Below, piece after piece: positions 34,621 through 46,664 of a stretch of DNA of 64,000 bases. Both the position numbers and the translations under genes were made by a program. The notes beneath the pieces were generated by a model. That model did not search any database. It saw only the letters and a program-made list of their open reading frames with translations, and had not been told where the DNA came from. Position 1 is the stretch's first letter, and each line of letters opens with the position of its first letter. This stretch comes from Tretioscincus oriximinensis (lineage: Eukaryota > Chordata > Lepidosauria > Squamata > Gymnophthalmidae). The stretch covers positions 664,360-728,359 of the forward strand of contig JAJVDF010000455.1 in NCBI GenBank assembly GCA_022410635.1. Direction: 5' to 3'.

Positions 34621-34735
34621 GGAGGAAGGGAGGGAAGGAATGTAGGTAGGCAGGTATAAACATAGGTAGGAAGGCAGAAAGAAGAAGAAAAAGAAGGAGA
34701 AGGAGAACAAGAACAACAAGAAGAACAAGAAGTCC
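34617..34735. repeat. GA-rich low-complexity tract
   Basis: Contains gggaggaagggagggaagga, then gaa/aag runs up to 34735. Confidence 0.8.
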
Positions 34736-35757
34736 GCTGCTGGCGCGATTGCGCCGGCNCGGTAATTTGCCGGGAGGGAGGAGGGGATACTCCGGCCGGC
34801 TGCATCACCTCGCTGCCAGAAGTGGGCGCGAGGTGATGACATGGCTTCCGGGCGACGGAGGAATAAAACCCTCTGGCGCCCGCCATTTTGCCACTTCGCC
34901 GGCGGACACGCAATCCCACCCTTACCCTCCCTTTTCTTTCTCTTTTCAGTCATGGCCTTGAGAGGTGATGGTGGTGGCACAGCTTGGCGAAGTCGAGAGG
35001 AGCCAACAAAACCTGAGGAAAGGGGTCCCCATGGCTACCTCATAGTTTGAGGGCCCTTCATAAAAGGGTTCCGAACCTGAGTGCCTACCTGGGGGACCGG
35101 TGGATGAATCAGATTTGGAGTCATTGAGGTGGGCCGTACACAGGACGGATTCTTGAAGGCCCCCACAGCCTCTCTGATCCTCGGAATGAGACCGCCCACC
35201 GGAAGGGTGGGTCATCTGGCTGATGACGAATGGCTCGGGCGCCTAGACGAAAGGGGGGGGCTGGCCTGCCGGGAGGAGGCAGCCCCAGGTCCTACGTCAC
35301 CGGGGCGTGGACCAGCAGGGTCTAGGGGACAGGCCCAAGCCGGTCACGTGATATGGCATGGGCAGCCGCGCTGAGAGGAGCAGGCACCCAGATGGGCCAC
35401 GACAGGGGGCATGGCCCAGCTGGTCGCAGGTCAGGCCGGGGTGGCTGACCTGGGCCAGTNATGCCGGTCAGGCCGGGTGGCTGACCTGGGGTGACTGCCA
35501 AGCTGTTGCGCCTTCCCACTCTCCTACTCAAGCCATGGCCTATTTCTCTCCACTTTGGGTTATTGTTGACACTTTGGGTTATTGATGAATTACTTAGTTA
35601 ATGTGTAACGTTCGGGTTATTGTTCAAGCACTTTATAATGTTAGATTTCGGGTTCCGTTAATGTGACGCGTTTGCGTTAGGTTTTTTGAGTATTGTTAAT
35701 ATTTAATAAATTATTTGTTCAAGTTAAAAGGTGTGGTCTCCCTTCCTCTTTTCCACG
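34736..35757 (+). mobile_element. LTR-like element (family G), copy 2
   Basis: It aligns with copies 1 and 3 through gccagaagtgg, a TATA-like aggaataaaacc (34859), a ttgcgccttcccactctcc box, cactttgggttattg and AATAAA near 35706, ending ttttcca at about 35757. The body is CpG-rich. No gag or pol was found. Confidence 0.5.
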
Positions 35758-35935
35758 GCAAGAACAGGAAGAAGAAGAAGAACAAGAAAAGAGAAGAAGA
35801 GAAAAAGAAAAAGGGAGGGAGGGAGGAAAGAAGGGAGGGAGGGAGGGAGAGGGGATGGGAGAAAAGAACAAAAGAAGAAAAACAGAAGAAGAAAAGAAGA
35901 AGAAAAGAAAAGATGATCAGCAGCAGCAGCAGAAT
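35758..35935. repeat. Polypurine (GA-rich) tract
   Basis: Uninterrupted A/G-rich sequence with gaagaagaag and gggagggagggaggg blocks, starting at the end of LTR-like copy 2. It yields spurious Lys/Glu/Arg-rich ORFs. Confidence 0.9.
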
Positions 35936-36579
35936 TAATTTGGGCAAAAAAGTGAAACATGTTGGTGTTCACTTACAGTAGATACAGAATTGTGAATGAA
36001 AAACACAGAAAGATTCTGCTGATTCAGACCAAAGTTTTAGTGCATAAAAAGACAGTTTCTGCATGGATCAAGTGCTAAAACACAACACTCTTTCTCCTCT
36101 AAAATAAGGAGCTAGTGCTCTTCTTATAGTGTCCCCTGATGCCCCTGCCTATCAAAACTCTAGTAAGGGAATTGTCAAGGATGATTTTGACAGGCTATAT
36201 AATAAGAATCAGCAGTGATTCCGAATAGGAGAGAAGAAGATGCTTTTCCTTCTCTTCCCGAAGGCAAAAACTTTTACTTAGAGAAGAAAGTGAAAACCAG
36301 CCTCACCCTTCCCGTGTCAAAATCCTGGCTGATTCTGATGCAAGAGGGTGAAAGTTCTCCTCTGCTTATCAACCAAATTGTGCCTGAGGGATGCCTCACA
36401 GTGAAAACGATAGCCAGTGGACATCTGGCCATCAGAATTGAAGTGAGGGAATTCCTGGTTATGAATCAGATGTTGCAGGGTGTGTGTGTTGTTTCTAACA
36501 GAGGGAATAGATTCATGAGCTGCTGAAGAAATTAACGGAGAACTTTGAGAGTGCATAGTAGAAATGTGTAATTTATGAT

Positions 36580-36640
36580 TCAATTTATTTACATTCCACC
36601 CTATACCCAGATATCCCAGGGCAGATTACAATAGAACAAT
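36580..36640 (-). mobile_element. LINE tail fragment (family E, reversed)
   Basis: ttatttacattccaccctat, then acccagatatcccagggc, is a reversed family E end. Confidence 0.45.
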
Positions 36641-36667
36641 TAAACATTGTAACAGTGTCTTTCAGAA

Positions 36668-37382
36668 GAGGGTCCAGCAAAGAGGGCCAGTAGCACTTGG
36701 AGACTAACAGGAGAAAAGTGAGTGGCATAAGCTTTTGTAGACACATCTACTTCTTCAGATGCATCTCTGAAGCTTATGCCATCCACTTTTCTCCTGTTAG
36801 TCTCTAAATGCTACTAGTCTAGGGTTGCCATACGTCCCGGTAAACCGGGACAAACCCGGTTTTGGGGACTAAAATATAGTCCCTTCTGGGTTTTAAGGCA
36901 AAATCCCGACTTTTTACATTCCCCGATGCTGCGTCAGGGAATGTAAAAAGGCGGGATTTTAAAGGAAAAGCAGCCATCAGAGCTGACGGCTGCAGCGCGC
37001 GCAACGCTTCCCGGGTCCAGGAAGGGACCTCAGAGCGTGCCGAGTAGCTGCTCCTTGGCTGGAGGCGGGGTTTCGCTCTACTCTCGCCCGCCAACTCGCC
37101 TCTAGAAATGCCTGGGTTTCTGACAGGAGGGCAGTTTTTGCTCCGCTGCTGCAGGCGAGTTGGTGGCGAGAGCAGGGCAAAATCCCGCCACCAGCAAAAG
37201 AGCAGGCACGCGTGCGCGTGTGCGCACACACGGNCGCTTGTGGTGAGACAGGCAGAGATTTTGCCTGTCTTGCTACAAGCGTCCGTATGGCGCGCGCACC
37301 CCACCCCTGAATATGGCAACCCTATACTAGTCCCTTTGCTGGAATTTCTTCTAGACTAACACGGCTATTTCTCTGAAACTGA
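36668..37382. mobile_element. Family F foldback repeat split by a hAT-like MITE
   Basis: The left arm from gtccagcaaagagggccag and the right arm atgccatccacttttctcct pair around a centre with cacatctacttcttcagatg. The copy breaks at 36820 and resumes at 37325 (tactagtccctttgctgg), then tagactaacacggctatttc. The copy at 30842-31015 gives the uninterrupted order. Confidence 0.75.
36820..37324. mobile_element. hAT-like MITE with TAGGGTTGCCA ends and 8-bp target duplication
   Basis: tagggttgcca at the left and tggcaaccctA at the right are inverted ends. tactagtc is present at 36812-36819 and again at 37325-37332. The interior is CpG-rich (gcgcgcgcaacgcttcccgg, acgcgtgcgcgtgtgcgc) with gtcccggtaaaccggga near the left end. 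It is non-coding. Confidence 0.8.
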
Positions 37383-37954
37383 CTTTCAGAAGTGGGTTCG
37401 GTAGCTGGCCGAAACAATACCAATATTTATCAGGGTGGTAAGGATGAGAACAGAAAATACAGGCATGACAGTTTAATGCCTGTTTCAACTAAACAAGTAC
37501 TATTTGTAATACGACTAACTGTAGAGCAAACTGTTTGGGAATCAGAGGATTATCAATTTGATTCCCTGATTTGGAAAGGGCAAACCACTTCTCGACCAAG
37601 ATAGGCTTGACACTACAGTTGAACTGTATTTTGCAGGGAGCTGAGAGAAGCAACTTACAACATGACTGTGAAAAGTAGTCATTTTAGCAGATCAGGTACT
37701 GGTCTAATCTGGCTGTTTATTACTTGTGTTACTATATGCCTTAAATACACAGTGTGGCAGCTGACATCATATATATGTCCAGTTAACTTTCCAGCTAGTT
37801 TGTACAATATGGAGCTTGCCATATGCTAAAAGAGGTGTCAGGAAGATTACAAATTATTCTTCTTTATAGTACATGATACACCAATGCTAAACCTTTGAGT
37901 ACTGAATACTGAGTGTTGGTAACTGGACAGAAGAGAGATAGGAAAATAGATATA

Positions 37955-38160
37955 TCAAAATAGCTACTGTGATGGGTGTCTTGATACTGTCTCCAAGAGG
38001 GAGCAATAGGTAGTAGTCCTGACATGCCATTTGCAGAGAGCCAAGAATAGGTGAAGATTTTGCTTTTTTGTACTTGAGGTGCAATTTATAGGCCATTGCA
38101 TGAGACAGAATCCTGGAGTAGGTGGGCTGTGGCCCAATTTAGCAGGTTTCTTTTATGTTA
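37955..38160 (+). mobile_element. Family A fragment
   Basis: gatgggtgtcttgatactg through tgagacagaatcctggag to ggtttcttttatgtta follows the family order. Confidence 0.6.
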
Positions 38161-38494
38161 GTAACCACAGAATTATGCCAGGTATGGNAGTCTTCAAAAA
38201 GCCTCTGACAACTGTAATTCTGTGAAGAATCATTTCTGTGTGGGGAAAACTAGCAAATGAACAAGTGGACCAACAGTTATGCCAATTTAGGTATTTACAG
38301 GGTTCACAGTCTTTATGAGGTGAATGGCATATTTGTTTACATTGGATGGAAGTGGAAGTCACTGTAATAGAAAGCACTCTCAACTTCTGCACTGGAGTTG
38401 AGCCAGCAATTTGTTTTCTAAGACTGGAACGAATCCAAACAATTCAACACACCACTAGTAGCTGCAGGTTTCTAGCAAGTAAAAAAGGAATTAC

Positions 38495-38799
38495 ATAAGG
38501 CACAGTGGTACAGCAGTTAAGAGCCTGCTGTTTCAGAAGATACCAAGTTTGAAGCTCTGTGTTAGCTGTGGAGAAGAATGAGCACCCTCTACTGCCCTCA
38601 ACTCTAGACAATCCAGGTTTTAAAAGCAAGAAATTGTGATTAAGTCAGTGTGGACCATCACAGTATGGTGAGGGAGATNAAATGTAAGCCTTCGGGTAAG
38701 AAAAGCAGGGTATAAAAACCCAGTTCCTCCTACTCCTTTTTCTCCTCTTCCTCTTCTTCTTCCTCTTCCTCATCCTCCTATTCTTCTTCTTCCTCCTCG
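38495..38799 (+). mobile_element. tRNA-derived SINE (family D)
   Basis: The head is cacagtggtacagcagttaa, the B-box-like part agtttgaagctc, and the tail gggtaagaaaagcagggta, then a long (ttc/ctc)n run. It is more diverged than the pair at 18 kb. Confidence 0.65.
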
Positions 38800-39910
38800 T
38801 TATTGTTATAATTATTATTTCTGTCACATTAGAGGGTCAGGAGACACTCTTACCAAAATAGGAGGATATAATATTTTATAAAGTGAAGCTTCTGCATTAA
38901 ACTGTTCTCAGCAATTTAATGTACTTTTCTATAAGAGACTCTGCTTGTAGAACACCGCAACCCTGTTCAACCCGAGATCGCCTGTCTTGGTGTTTTTGAA
39001 GTTCATGGGAAGTTGCTTTATCCATCCTAACTGATAAAAGCAATATCTGGACATTTTAAGAACTGAAATTAGGAAGTTCTCCACACAAAGCAAGTCATTT
39101 ACCTTTGGTTTCTAGCTTACAAATACCCAGAACTGAGCCAAACTCCTTAACCTCCTTTGTCTGAACCAATTGCATCTCCAAGGTTGTACTGCTTGAACAA
39201 TTGTCTGCCTAACCTATATCTGTCTTGTTTGTGTGTTCAATTAAATCCAGTGTTGTGTTATAAACCATGCTTTGACTGTGCTTTTCTATTACAGGCACTG
39301 GCATTGTCATAAACAATGGTTTCCCTTTTGCTGCTACTATTCTTAAAATCCATCTGTATTTAATACTGTACTATCAAGAGGTTGGACAGTAACATTAAGC
39401 AGAGAGAAACAGGATAGAAAAATGCAGTTATTGCCAAATATGTTCCTGGTGCCAATTATAATTCTAGTAATTTAATCATCCCTTAGCATCAATGAAAAGA
39501 TTTCATGAATGAAGTCAGGATAAAATATATATATGGCTCTGGAATTTGGTAAGATTCAGAATTTACCACCCATCATAATGATAAATCTTCTGTGAAGTGT
39601 TACACACATGAGAAGCAATACTGATAACATAAATCAGACCATGGAAATCATACCTATCCCATAACAATAACCATGACAATAAATATAGCAAGGTTGAGAA
39701 GCACAACAAGTTTGAAATGATTGTGGTAGCTAGAATAACAGCTTAGCAACAGAGATGGATCTCTGCCTGAAAAGTTATTATTGAGGTTTAGGTGTTTGCC
39801 AGTGTGGCTGTGCAGCTCCAACCACAAAATTAAGAATTTATGGGTAAAAATTTGTCTCCAAAAGCATCAGCTGTCAAAACAAGATAACCAGATTGGTTTC
39901 ATTTATGTAT

Positions 39911-40224
39911 TGAGAAGAAGAAGAAGAACTGGGCTCTTTATCCTGCTTTTCTTACCTTTCAAAGGGACTCAAAGCAGCTTACAAGGGTATTTTGTCCGAA
40001 GGCTTACATTCTGTCTTCCCCACCAGGTTGTGGTGGTTCTCATGTATCTACTTGCAGTCAGTTGTAATTTCATGCAATTCATGCTTTCGAATAGCTGGGT
40101 TGGCTAGAGCTACAGGCTAGTGGAAGGTGCTCACCACCACCACCCCACTTCCAACACAGCGCTTCAAAACCCAATCTCCAAGATGAGANACCGTTTCCTT
40201 AGCGACTTAGCTATCTGTGCTGTG
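39911..40224 (-). mobile_element. tRNA-derived SINE (family D)
   Basis: The reversed order is (aag)n, then cctttcaaagggactcaaag, tgtatctacttgcagtcag, ctttcgaatagctgggttgg and the head near 40180-40220. It overlaps a spurious 108-codon ORF. Confidence 0.75.
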
Positions 40225-40611
40225 CCTATTGGAAAGTTTAATGTTTGTGACAGAAATCGTATTGTTTATCAATGAAGTGCATCAGCATCCATGCAACCCT
40301 CGTCTGTTTCTGCATGGGAAGGTGTGATGCTGAGGTCTCAATATGTGTACCACTCTGGAACTAAAAAGTGCCTAGTATGTCTTATCTGTAAAAACTCCTC
40401 AGGGAAAATGTGGTTTACCTCTATTAAAGGCAATGGGATGTGTAGTTGGCAGTGGCATGCAAGTACCACAGTCACCAAATCCATGTAGAACCACAGAGCA
40501 CTGGGCAGTAGAGTATGTGAACAACGGAATGTGGAGGTCATCAATTATCTGTCTACTTCTGTTTTTTATGCAGATCCTGTACAGTCTAAGATAAGCAATG
40601 TAATTCTTGAC

Positions 40612-40695
40612 ATACCTACAGTGAAGTAAGCTCTATTGAATTTAGTGGGTACTAACTTGAATGAGTAGACATAATATTGCACTGCAATTATCACA
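40612..40695 (+). mobile_element. Short squamate interspersed repeat fragment
   Basis: gtaagctctattgaattta, then gtgggtactaac and gagtagacataatattgcac, matches a motif I remember as common in squamate DNA. The family was not named. Confidence 0.35.
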
Positions 40696-40888
40696 AACAT
40701 GCTTAGTTATGAAAGAGTCAAAGACAGCACAGAAACATCCATGGAGATTTAAATAATACCACAGACTATTAAAATATATGGAATGTTATGCTTATAAGTA
40801 TAATTCATTGTCACCAAAGGTGTATTAAAGAAACTGGCACACACGCAAAAGAGAACAAGGACAAGATGGAGAATGTAAATATTTTGTC

Positions 40889-40926
40889 AGATTTTTTTTT
40901 TTTGGCGGCGGCGGGGGGGGGGGGGA
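40889..40926. repeat. Poly-T / GGC / poly-G run
   Basis: About 13 T, then ggcggcggc, then about 13 G. It may contain assembly uncertainty. Confidence 0.7.
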
Positions 40927-41039
40927 GAATCAGGGTTGAGGTCAAGATCTCTACATGATCTTTAGCAAATCCAACTTGGAAATCATGGATGTGCTCCTTA
41001 TGCTGATCTTTGTCTGAATTAAATAGTAGGAAGGCACTA

Positions 41040-41545
41040 CATAAGAACATAAGAACATAAGAAGAGCCATACTGGATCAGGCCACTGCCCATCAAGTCCA
41101 GCATTCTGTCTCACACAGAGGCCCACCAGATACACCTGGGCAGTCCGAACAGAGGAAAGCAAAATATGCTCCTGTTCATGACTCCCTGCAAATTGTATTT
41201 CAGGAGTCCTGCCTGTTGCTACATCCTGGAGGCAACATCCAGACATCCATCCTAGTATCCATTTATACCCTTGGTGTCCATAAACCTGTCTAATCCTGTC
41301 TTGAAACTATCCAAACTGTTAGCTACCACTCCTCTTCAGGAAGTAAATTTCACAGGCCGATGACCCTCTGGGTGAAAAAATACTTTCCTTTGTCTGTTCT
41401 CACTTTTCTACCCAACAGTTTTAAGGAGTGCCCCCTGGTGTTGTGGGAGAGAGAAAACATTTTTCTCTAGTCACCCTGTCTATCCCATGCATGACTTTGT
41501 ACACTTCAATCAGATCACCTCTCAGGCACTGAGGGAATAATCTGT
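41040..41545 (-). mobile_element. Most complete family A copy: decayed LINE ORF C-terminus
   Basis: On the minus strand the conceptual translation starts RGDLIEVYKVMHGIDRVTRE and, after frame changes, passes a segment LDSFKTGLDRFM. The GDLIE-(V)YK order followed by WN/FK-type motifs is characteristic of C-termini of CR1-superfamily non-LTR ORFs. It then runs to tcttcttatgttcttatg. This copy defines the reference order for the rest of family A. Confidence 0.75.
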
Positions 41546-41656
41546 GCTGCAGTTCAGTGCTGGCTCTAATCATCAAAAGGTTGATGAAAATTGTGAAATC
41601 AACAATATTTTCCAACAATATACACACTATATTGCCAAAAGTATTTGCTCTCACTC

Positions 41657-42192
41657 TAGGGTTGCCACCTGTCCCTTATTATAAGGGACGTCCCATATTA
41701 CAGGTCAAAATTAAGCGTCCTGTATTATGAGTGAAGTGTCCCATATTTCTTGCAGGAGGCAGTTGGCAGTGGTGCTGGACTTCGAGGTCCANTCCAGTGC
41801 ACGTTGCCGGCTGCTGTTCAGCGGCAGAGGTAGGGCTTCAGCCGAGGGATTAAAAAACAGCTTCACCCTCTCCGCCACACTGTTTGCCCAGAAGATGTGC
41901 ATCGGAGAGCTTGTTCTTTGCGCTCACCCATCTTCGTTGCGCCCGCCATCTTTGGGCACAAATTGGTGTAGCTGAGGACCCCACAAAAGCCTTTCCACTT
42001 AGAGTCTTGTCTGGCTCTAAGTGTCAAATTTCCTTGTGCCTTACTATTACTAGTAATTAGCATCATATTTAGCTAAAAATCCCCTTAAATTATTAATTTT
42101 TAGGGTTTTTTTAATGTCCCGTATTTTGGGGAAATGTCCCTTATTTTTAAGAGCATGTCCCTTATTTCATTTATGAAAAGGTGGCAACCCTA
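41657..42192. mobile_element. hAT-like MITE with TAGGGTTGCCACC ends
   Basis: tagggttgccacctgtccc at the left mirrors gtggcaacccta at the right. Inside, tgtcccttatttt motifs repeat near both ends. It is the same end type as 36820-37324 but with a different interior. Flanks tctcactc and tcacccac are not a clean duplication, so it looks old. Confidence 0.65.
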
Positions 42193-42512
42193 TCACCCAC
42201 ACACAGAAGCGTTGAATTCTTTTAGCAATATGGTATGTATATGTATATATCTGTTCTTTTCTCAGGTACATAAATAAGGAACATCATTTCCATTAGTGCA
42301 TATAAATGCTCCTTCCTGTGAAGTTCTAGGTGCCCTAAACTTGAATATGTCCAGAAGACATCGGTGGGCAAAACTGTTCATGATTGGGTACTGGACTAGA
42401 TGAACTATGAGCTGATCCAGCTGGTCTCCAAGATAAAGCAGTGGAACTTTCTGCACTGGACCATATTCTGGAGTATATCCTGAAAGAAGATCTGCCATCT
42501 GCACGCAAGACC

Positions 42513-42790
42513 TCCAGACGTGGTGATACAGAGGTTAAGAAACAGTCTTCCAATTGAGAGGTCTGTTCTTGAAGCCCTGTGTTGGCTGTAAAGAGGAGTG
42601 AGCCTTCAGCCAATTTAACTGTTCAAAAGGAAGTACACTATAATTACAATTAGATAAATGAGTACTGCCACAATGTGGTGGGGAAGATAGAATGTAAACC
42701 TTTGGACAAAAAATAACTCGTAAGCCACTTTGAGCCCATTTGGGTGAGAAAAGCGAAGTATTAAAACCCCAGTTCTTCTTATTCTTTTAA
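42513..42790 (+). mobile_element. tRNA-derived SINE (family D)
   Basis: The head is acgtggtgatacagaggtta, the B-box-like part gttcttgaagccc, and the tail gtaagccactttgagcccat, then cagttcttcttattc. It lies just upstream of the L1 insertion. Confidence 0.7.
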
Positions 42791-42945
42791 GCTACACTAA
42801 CATACAGATGGCAGATCCCTATTCTGAGATATAGTACAGTACAGAAAGTGCTTCAATCTATTTTNCTTTGGATGCATCCAGTTGCTTGTTTTTGTCAAAC
42901 TCTTCACATAATACAAGGAAGCATCATGTAATACAAGCAATCGTC

Positions 42946-44757
42946 TATACCAGAGATTAAATGGACAACTGATGTTTTTCAAAAAATCTCGGGACTTAAA
43001 ANTAACCGTTGCAAATTCTGAACTACTTACTATTAATATCCCCAGAGCTACTCTTAGAATCATCCATACTGGTTCGGGTCTAAAAATAGGCCTTAAAAAA
43101 TTTAAGTACCTGGGTGTGTGGATCTCTAAAAATGGGGATAAAATGATCTCTCTGAATTACAATCCTGTATGGAAAAAGGTTAGGACCATGTTGAAGAAGT
43201 GGGAAAACAAACGGACAACAACTAATAGAATTAGAATAATTAATATGGTAATTTCCCCAAAATTCCTGTATCTCTTACAGGCGCTCCCATTGTACATCAC
43301 AGATATTATGAGAAAAAACTGGGATAATACTATAAAATTGTGGGTGCTAAATGGGAAAAAGAACAGAATCCCCAATGGAATGCTTTTCTCAAAAAAAGAA
43401 CAATTGGGCTGGGGATTACTATCAATCAGGATCTATGCAGACGTTTTCCAAATTCTAAAAATACTACAATTAGAGCANTGCAGGGAGAAAAATACTATCA
43501 AATTAGAACTATTATTAAATGGGATCCAAAACAGGACTATACTAGACCCTGGCACAGAAAGGAGAAATATCAAATCCTGGCTAACACCATTACAGGCCTG
43601 CTATAGAACCTGGAAGACAAACTGTAAATTTCTAACTACTAATTGGAAACACAGCGCCTCTCTGGAAGCGACAAACTTAGTAGGGGACGATTCCATGAAT
43701 CTATATTTAATGATATTAAAAAACAATGGATATAGGAGGCTTAAAGACCTGGCTGATGAAAATGGCTCCACGGTCCCAATATCAACAATCAGACAATTAT
43801 ATAGGAACCATGGCTTACGATTCTGGCTACAAGAACGTGTCCTTTGGAACATAATTAATAACCAGGAATTCAGAAATAGTATGTGTGGACAATCTAAGCT
43901 AGAACCGTTACTAATCAAATTAATTAGGGGACAAAAAAAATTGGCAAAAGAGATATATGCTTTGATCATCATAAATAGTTACAAAAATTCAAGAGCTATA
44001 ATGGAATATTGGGAGATGGAGGTCCCTGAGCCGTATCACCTTTGGAAGCAATGGATTACCAGATACTTGACTAGACAGGACATGAGAATTAAAGAAACAG
44101 AATTGAAGATGGTGACCTGTTCATATTACACTCCATGCCAGCTGGCTCACATTACTGGAATGTCTCCCCTGTGCTGGCACGGCTGCCAGCTGAGGGGGTT
44201 ATATATCCATATGTGGGCTTTATGCCGCAAGGTAAAAAGATTCTGGAGTAGCATTATTATTGAACTAAAAAAGATCACTGGAATAAATCTTCCAAACACC
44301 AAGGAAACTTGGTTTTTCGGTCCATTAGACACCCTAAATTTGGAAATGTCTGACTATTGGCTGACTGATAGTGGAATCATGGCGGGTCATCTGGTATTAG
44401 TTAAAAGTTGGAAATATTGTTCAAAGTGGAATTTACAAGAATGGTACCACTATCTAATCGAATTTATGATGTTCGACGTTCTTCAAACTAAAAGACTGCA
44501 GACCATTGGAATAATGTTAAAACCACATCGGACAAACAAATGGCAAGAGTTTATTGCCTTCGGATTGACATCGTCATCTCCAGCTCTGATTAAGGAAACG
44601 ATACAGATGTTCCTGGAACAACGATTGATCTTGTAACACTATATCTTTATACCTATTCACTGGGGGGAGGGAAGGGAAGGTTTATTTATGTTTATCTATG
44701 CTTGTTTGTTTTGTCTGTTTGTTTCTTCGTTTGAAAACGTAATTAAATAAAAAAAAA
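42946..44757 (+). mobile_element. 5'-truncated L1 retrotransposon with 40-bp target duplication
   Basis: It carries the ORF2 C-terminal portion, a short 3' UTR and an A-rich end. The 40 bp at 42906-42945 are repeated identically at 44758-44797. The endonuclease and reverse transcriptase core (including the catalytic YADD box) are missing because truncation occurred in the RT thumb region. It lies antisense to NPAS3. A frame break near 43015 separates the first codons (ISGLK) from the rest. Confidence 0.9.
42972..44636 (+). pseudogene. L1 ORF2 C-terminal fragment, 554 codons, open
   Basis: The frame is continuous to the stop at 44636. FKYLGVWISKNGD corresponds to the L1 YLG box after the RT palm. 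NPVWKKVRTMLKKWEN and SPKFLYLLQALPL follow the standard L1 order. CWHGCQLRGLYIHMWALCRK near residue 395 is the C-terminal zinc knuckle, with an extra residue between the first two Cys. The initial Met is chance: codons just before position 43015 read ISGLK in another frame, so one single-base shift separates the true start of the fragment. Two undetermined bases fall inside (near 43012 and 43479). With no endonuclease or catalytic RT residues it cannot act on its own. Confidence 0.88.
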
Positions 44758-45114
44758 ACATAATACAAGGAAGCATCATGTAATACAAGCAATCGTCCCA
44801 TAATAAATTAATTATGCAATGATTGCTTCATTATTTAGATGACTGGGGCAGCAAGGCGACTAGTTGTTCACTAGTGTTTGGTGCTGCACTCGTGTCACCC
44901 TAGATGTGTGCGATATGAAAGCTGCCTTTTCACACTTTCCTTACGGTAGTATGGCATGGGTACCACTCTTTCTTTAAACCAAGTAAAACCATTTTAACAG
45001 TAGTTCTGCTGGGGCAGTTGGTTGGTTTGGGTGTCATCACTGCATAGGTGTCTGGAAATAACTCAGCTTTTGCCCAGTTTTGCCTCTTTGCCCCAGGCTG
45101 CAACTTTTACTGAT

Positions 45115-45227
45115 AGATATTCTAGGGAAAAAAGCATGACTATTCCAGAATAAAACAGTCTAGACAGTGCTTTATTCCTGAAAGTTCAAACAGAGTGGAA
45201 GAAGTAAGCAATGTCTGGATGTAGCCC
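45115..45227. mobile_element. Family C MITE fragment
   Basis: The right end gtctggatgtagccc is the family C terminus, and attccagaataaaacagtc, then tgctttattcctgaaag, is the inner part. The left terminus is not recognised. Confidence 0.45.
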
Positions 45228-46664
45228 TAGAGGGATCAAAGTATCTTGCTGTTCAGACATTTGCATCTTTTATCTATTGACTAGAACTTTATACTATCAG
45301 GAAAAACAGAAAAACACTATTCCAAGATGGATACTAAAAATAGCATAAAAGCATAATAAACNTGAAAAGAGGGAGAAACTCTTAAGAAAAATCCACAAAA
45401 ACTTATTCTTTTTTATTCCAGCCCTGAGATTTATTGGATGCCCTAAAAGAACTTCCATTCCAGATTTCGTATGCCAAACATAAGGTTTTGCTTCATAGCA
45501 AGATCCTCCCTGGAGNATGCAGAGAGCATTTAAGCTTTCCCGTACAGTTAATGTTTGCTCACTGCTACACTCTGGAGAAAAATGTGTGGTGAAAGTATCA
45601 GTGGGTGTTTTCTGCACTCTCCTCCTATCTAAGTGATAAGGATTTCAAGGGGGAAACAGGGCATTGTAAAGCCAACCTTTTACAGTATCTATGCAGAAAA
45701 CTGTGTTACAACAAGAGAACAAAACCGTCTGCATACTACCACAATAAAACAGTGAACATTTTAAATTTTACTGGAAAACATCTTTAAATGCAGTCACTTG
45801 AGGGATCTATTTCTTGAGTAAAATGCACTTTGTGCTCTTGGGATGCTCTCAAATACAACTTCTTGTACCTACATACGGGATCAAGTATCACGACGCTTTT
45901 ATAACAACCATAAAATGGTTATGAGCCAATTCTTCTTATAAAACAGTCCATAAGAAGGAGAATCTGTACACCCCCCCTATTTTTTACAAACATGATGTCA
46001 GACAAAGGGCAGAAGGACTTTGTCTTTGTATTGGAGTACAAAATAAAAATACACAAACACGTTTGTGGAGGCAGCTGAAACCCCATGTTTTCTATTAAGA
46101 AGTCATGTTCAATCTTCACTGTTGATAGAACAGAATAGCTAACACAGAGAACATTGTATATCAGAAAGGTCAATAGTTATTATGAGCTACAAATATATTT
46201 TTTTCCATCCTTCAGGCTGTTTAGCGCATATCACAGCATGAGCAGCTGTCTTCTTTAATGCTTTTAAAATTAGAATCCCAAAGAGGAAGAAAAAAATTGC
46301 ATTTGCAATGATTGCTCTTTGCTTTTGTAAGTTTACTTTAATACACTATTTTATATACATGAATTGTCTGAGTAGCCTAACCAAGGGTAGTAACTAGTTG
46401 TTAGCATCCAAGGTAGATTCCTCTATCTATATCTGTTGTTTAAAAAATCCTTATCGAAATAGTGTTAACATAATGCATTATTTTTGAAAGCATTCTATTA
46501 CACATTATTAAAACAAATAAATTGACAATTTGTATTTTACCTAGAAGTTATACAACACACAGTGAGTGGATGCCATTCAGGTATGAATGTTCACTAAGAA
46601 TACATTACAAATTTCTGGCTATGCAGTTACAGAGATACGAAGCATATATATGGATGACAACTAT

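Noticed and set aside
34471..34980. 169-codon minus ORF
   Set aside because: It runs through a GA tract and CpG-rich repeat sequence and contains an undetermined base.
35711..35981. Lys/Glu/Arg-rich ORFs on both strands
   Set aside because: These are low-complexity translations of the polypurine tract.
36819..37319. 166-codon minus ORF
   Set aside because: It coincides with a non-autonomous MITE, and the frame is a by-product of high GC content.
42972..44636. 554-codon ORF as a novel host gene
   Set aside because: It has L1 ORF2 order, a C-terminal zinc knuckle, an A-rich end and target duplications, so it is a retrotransposon fragment.
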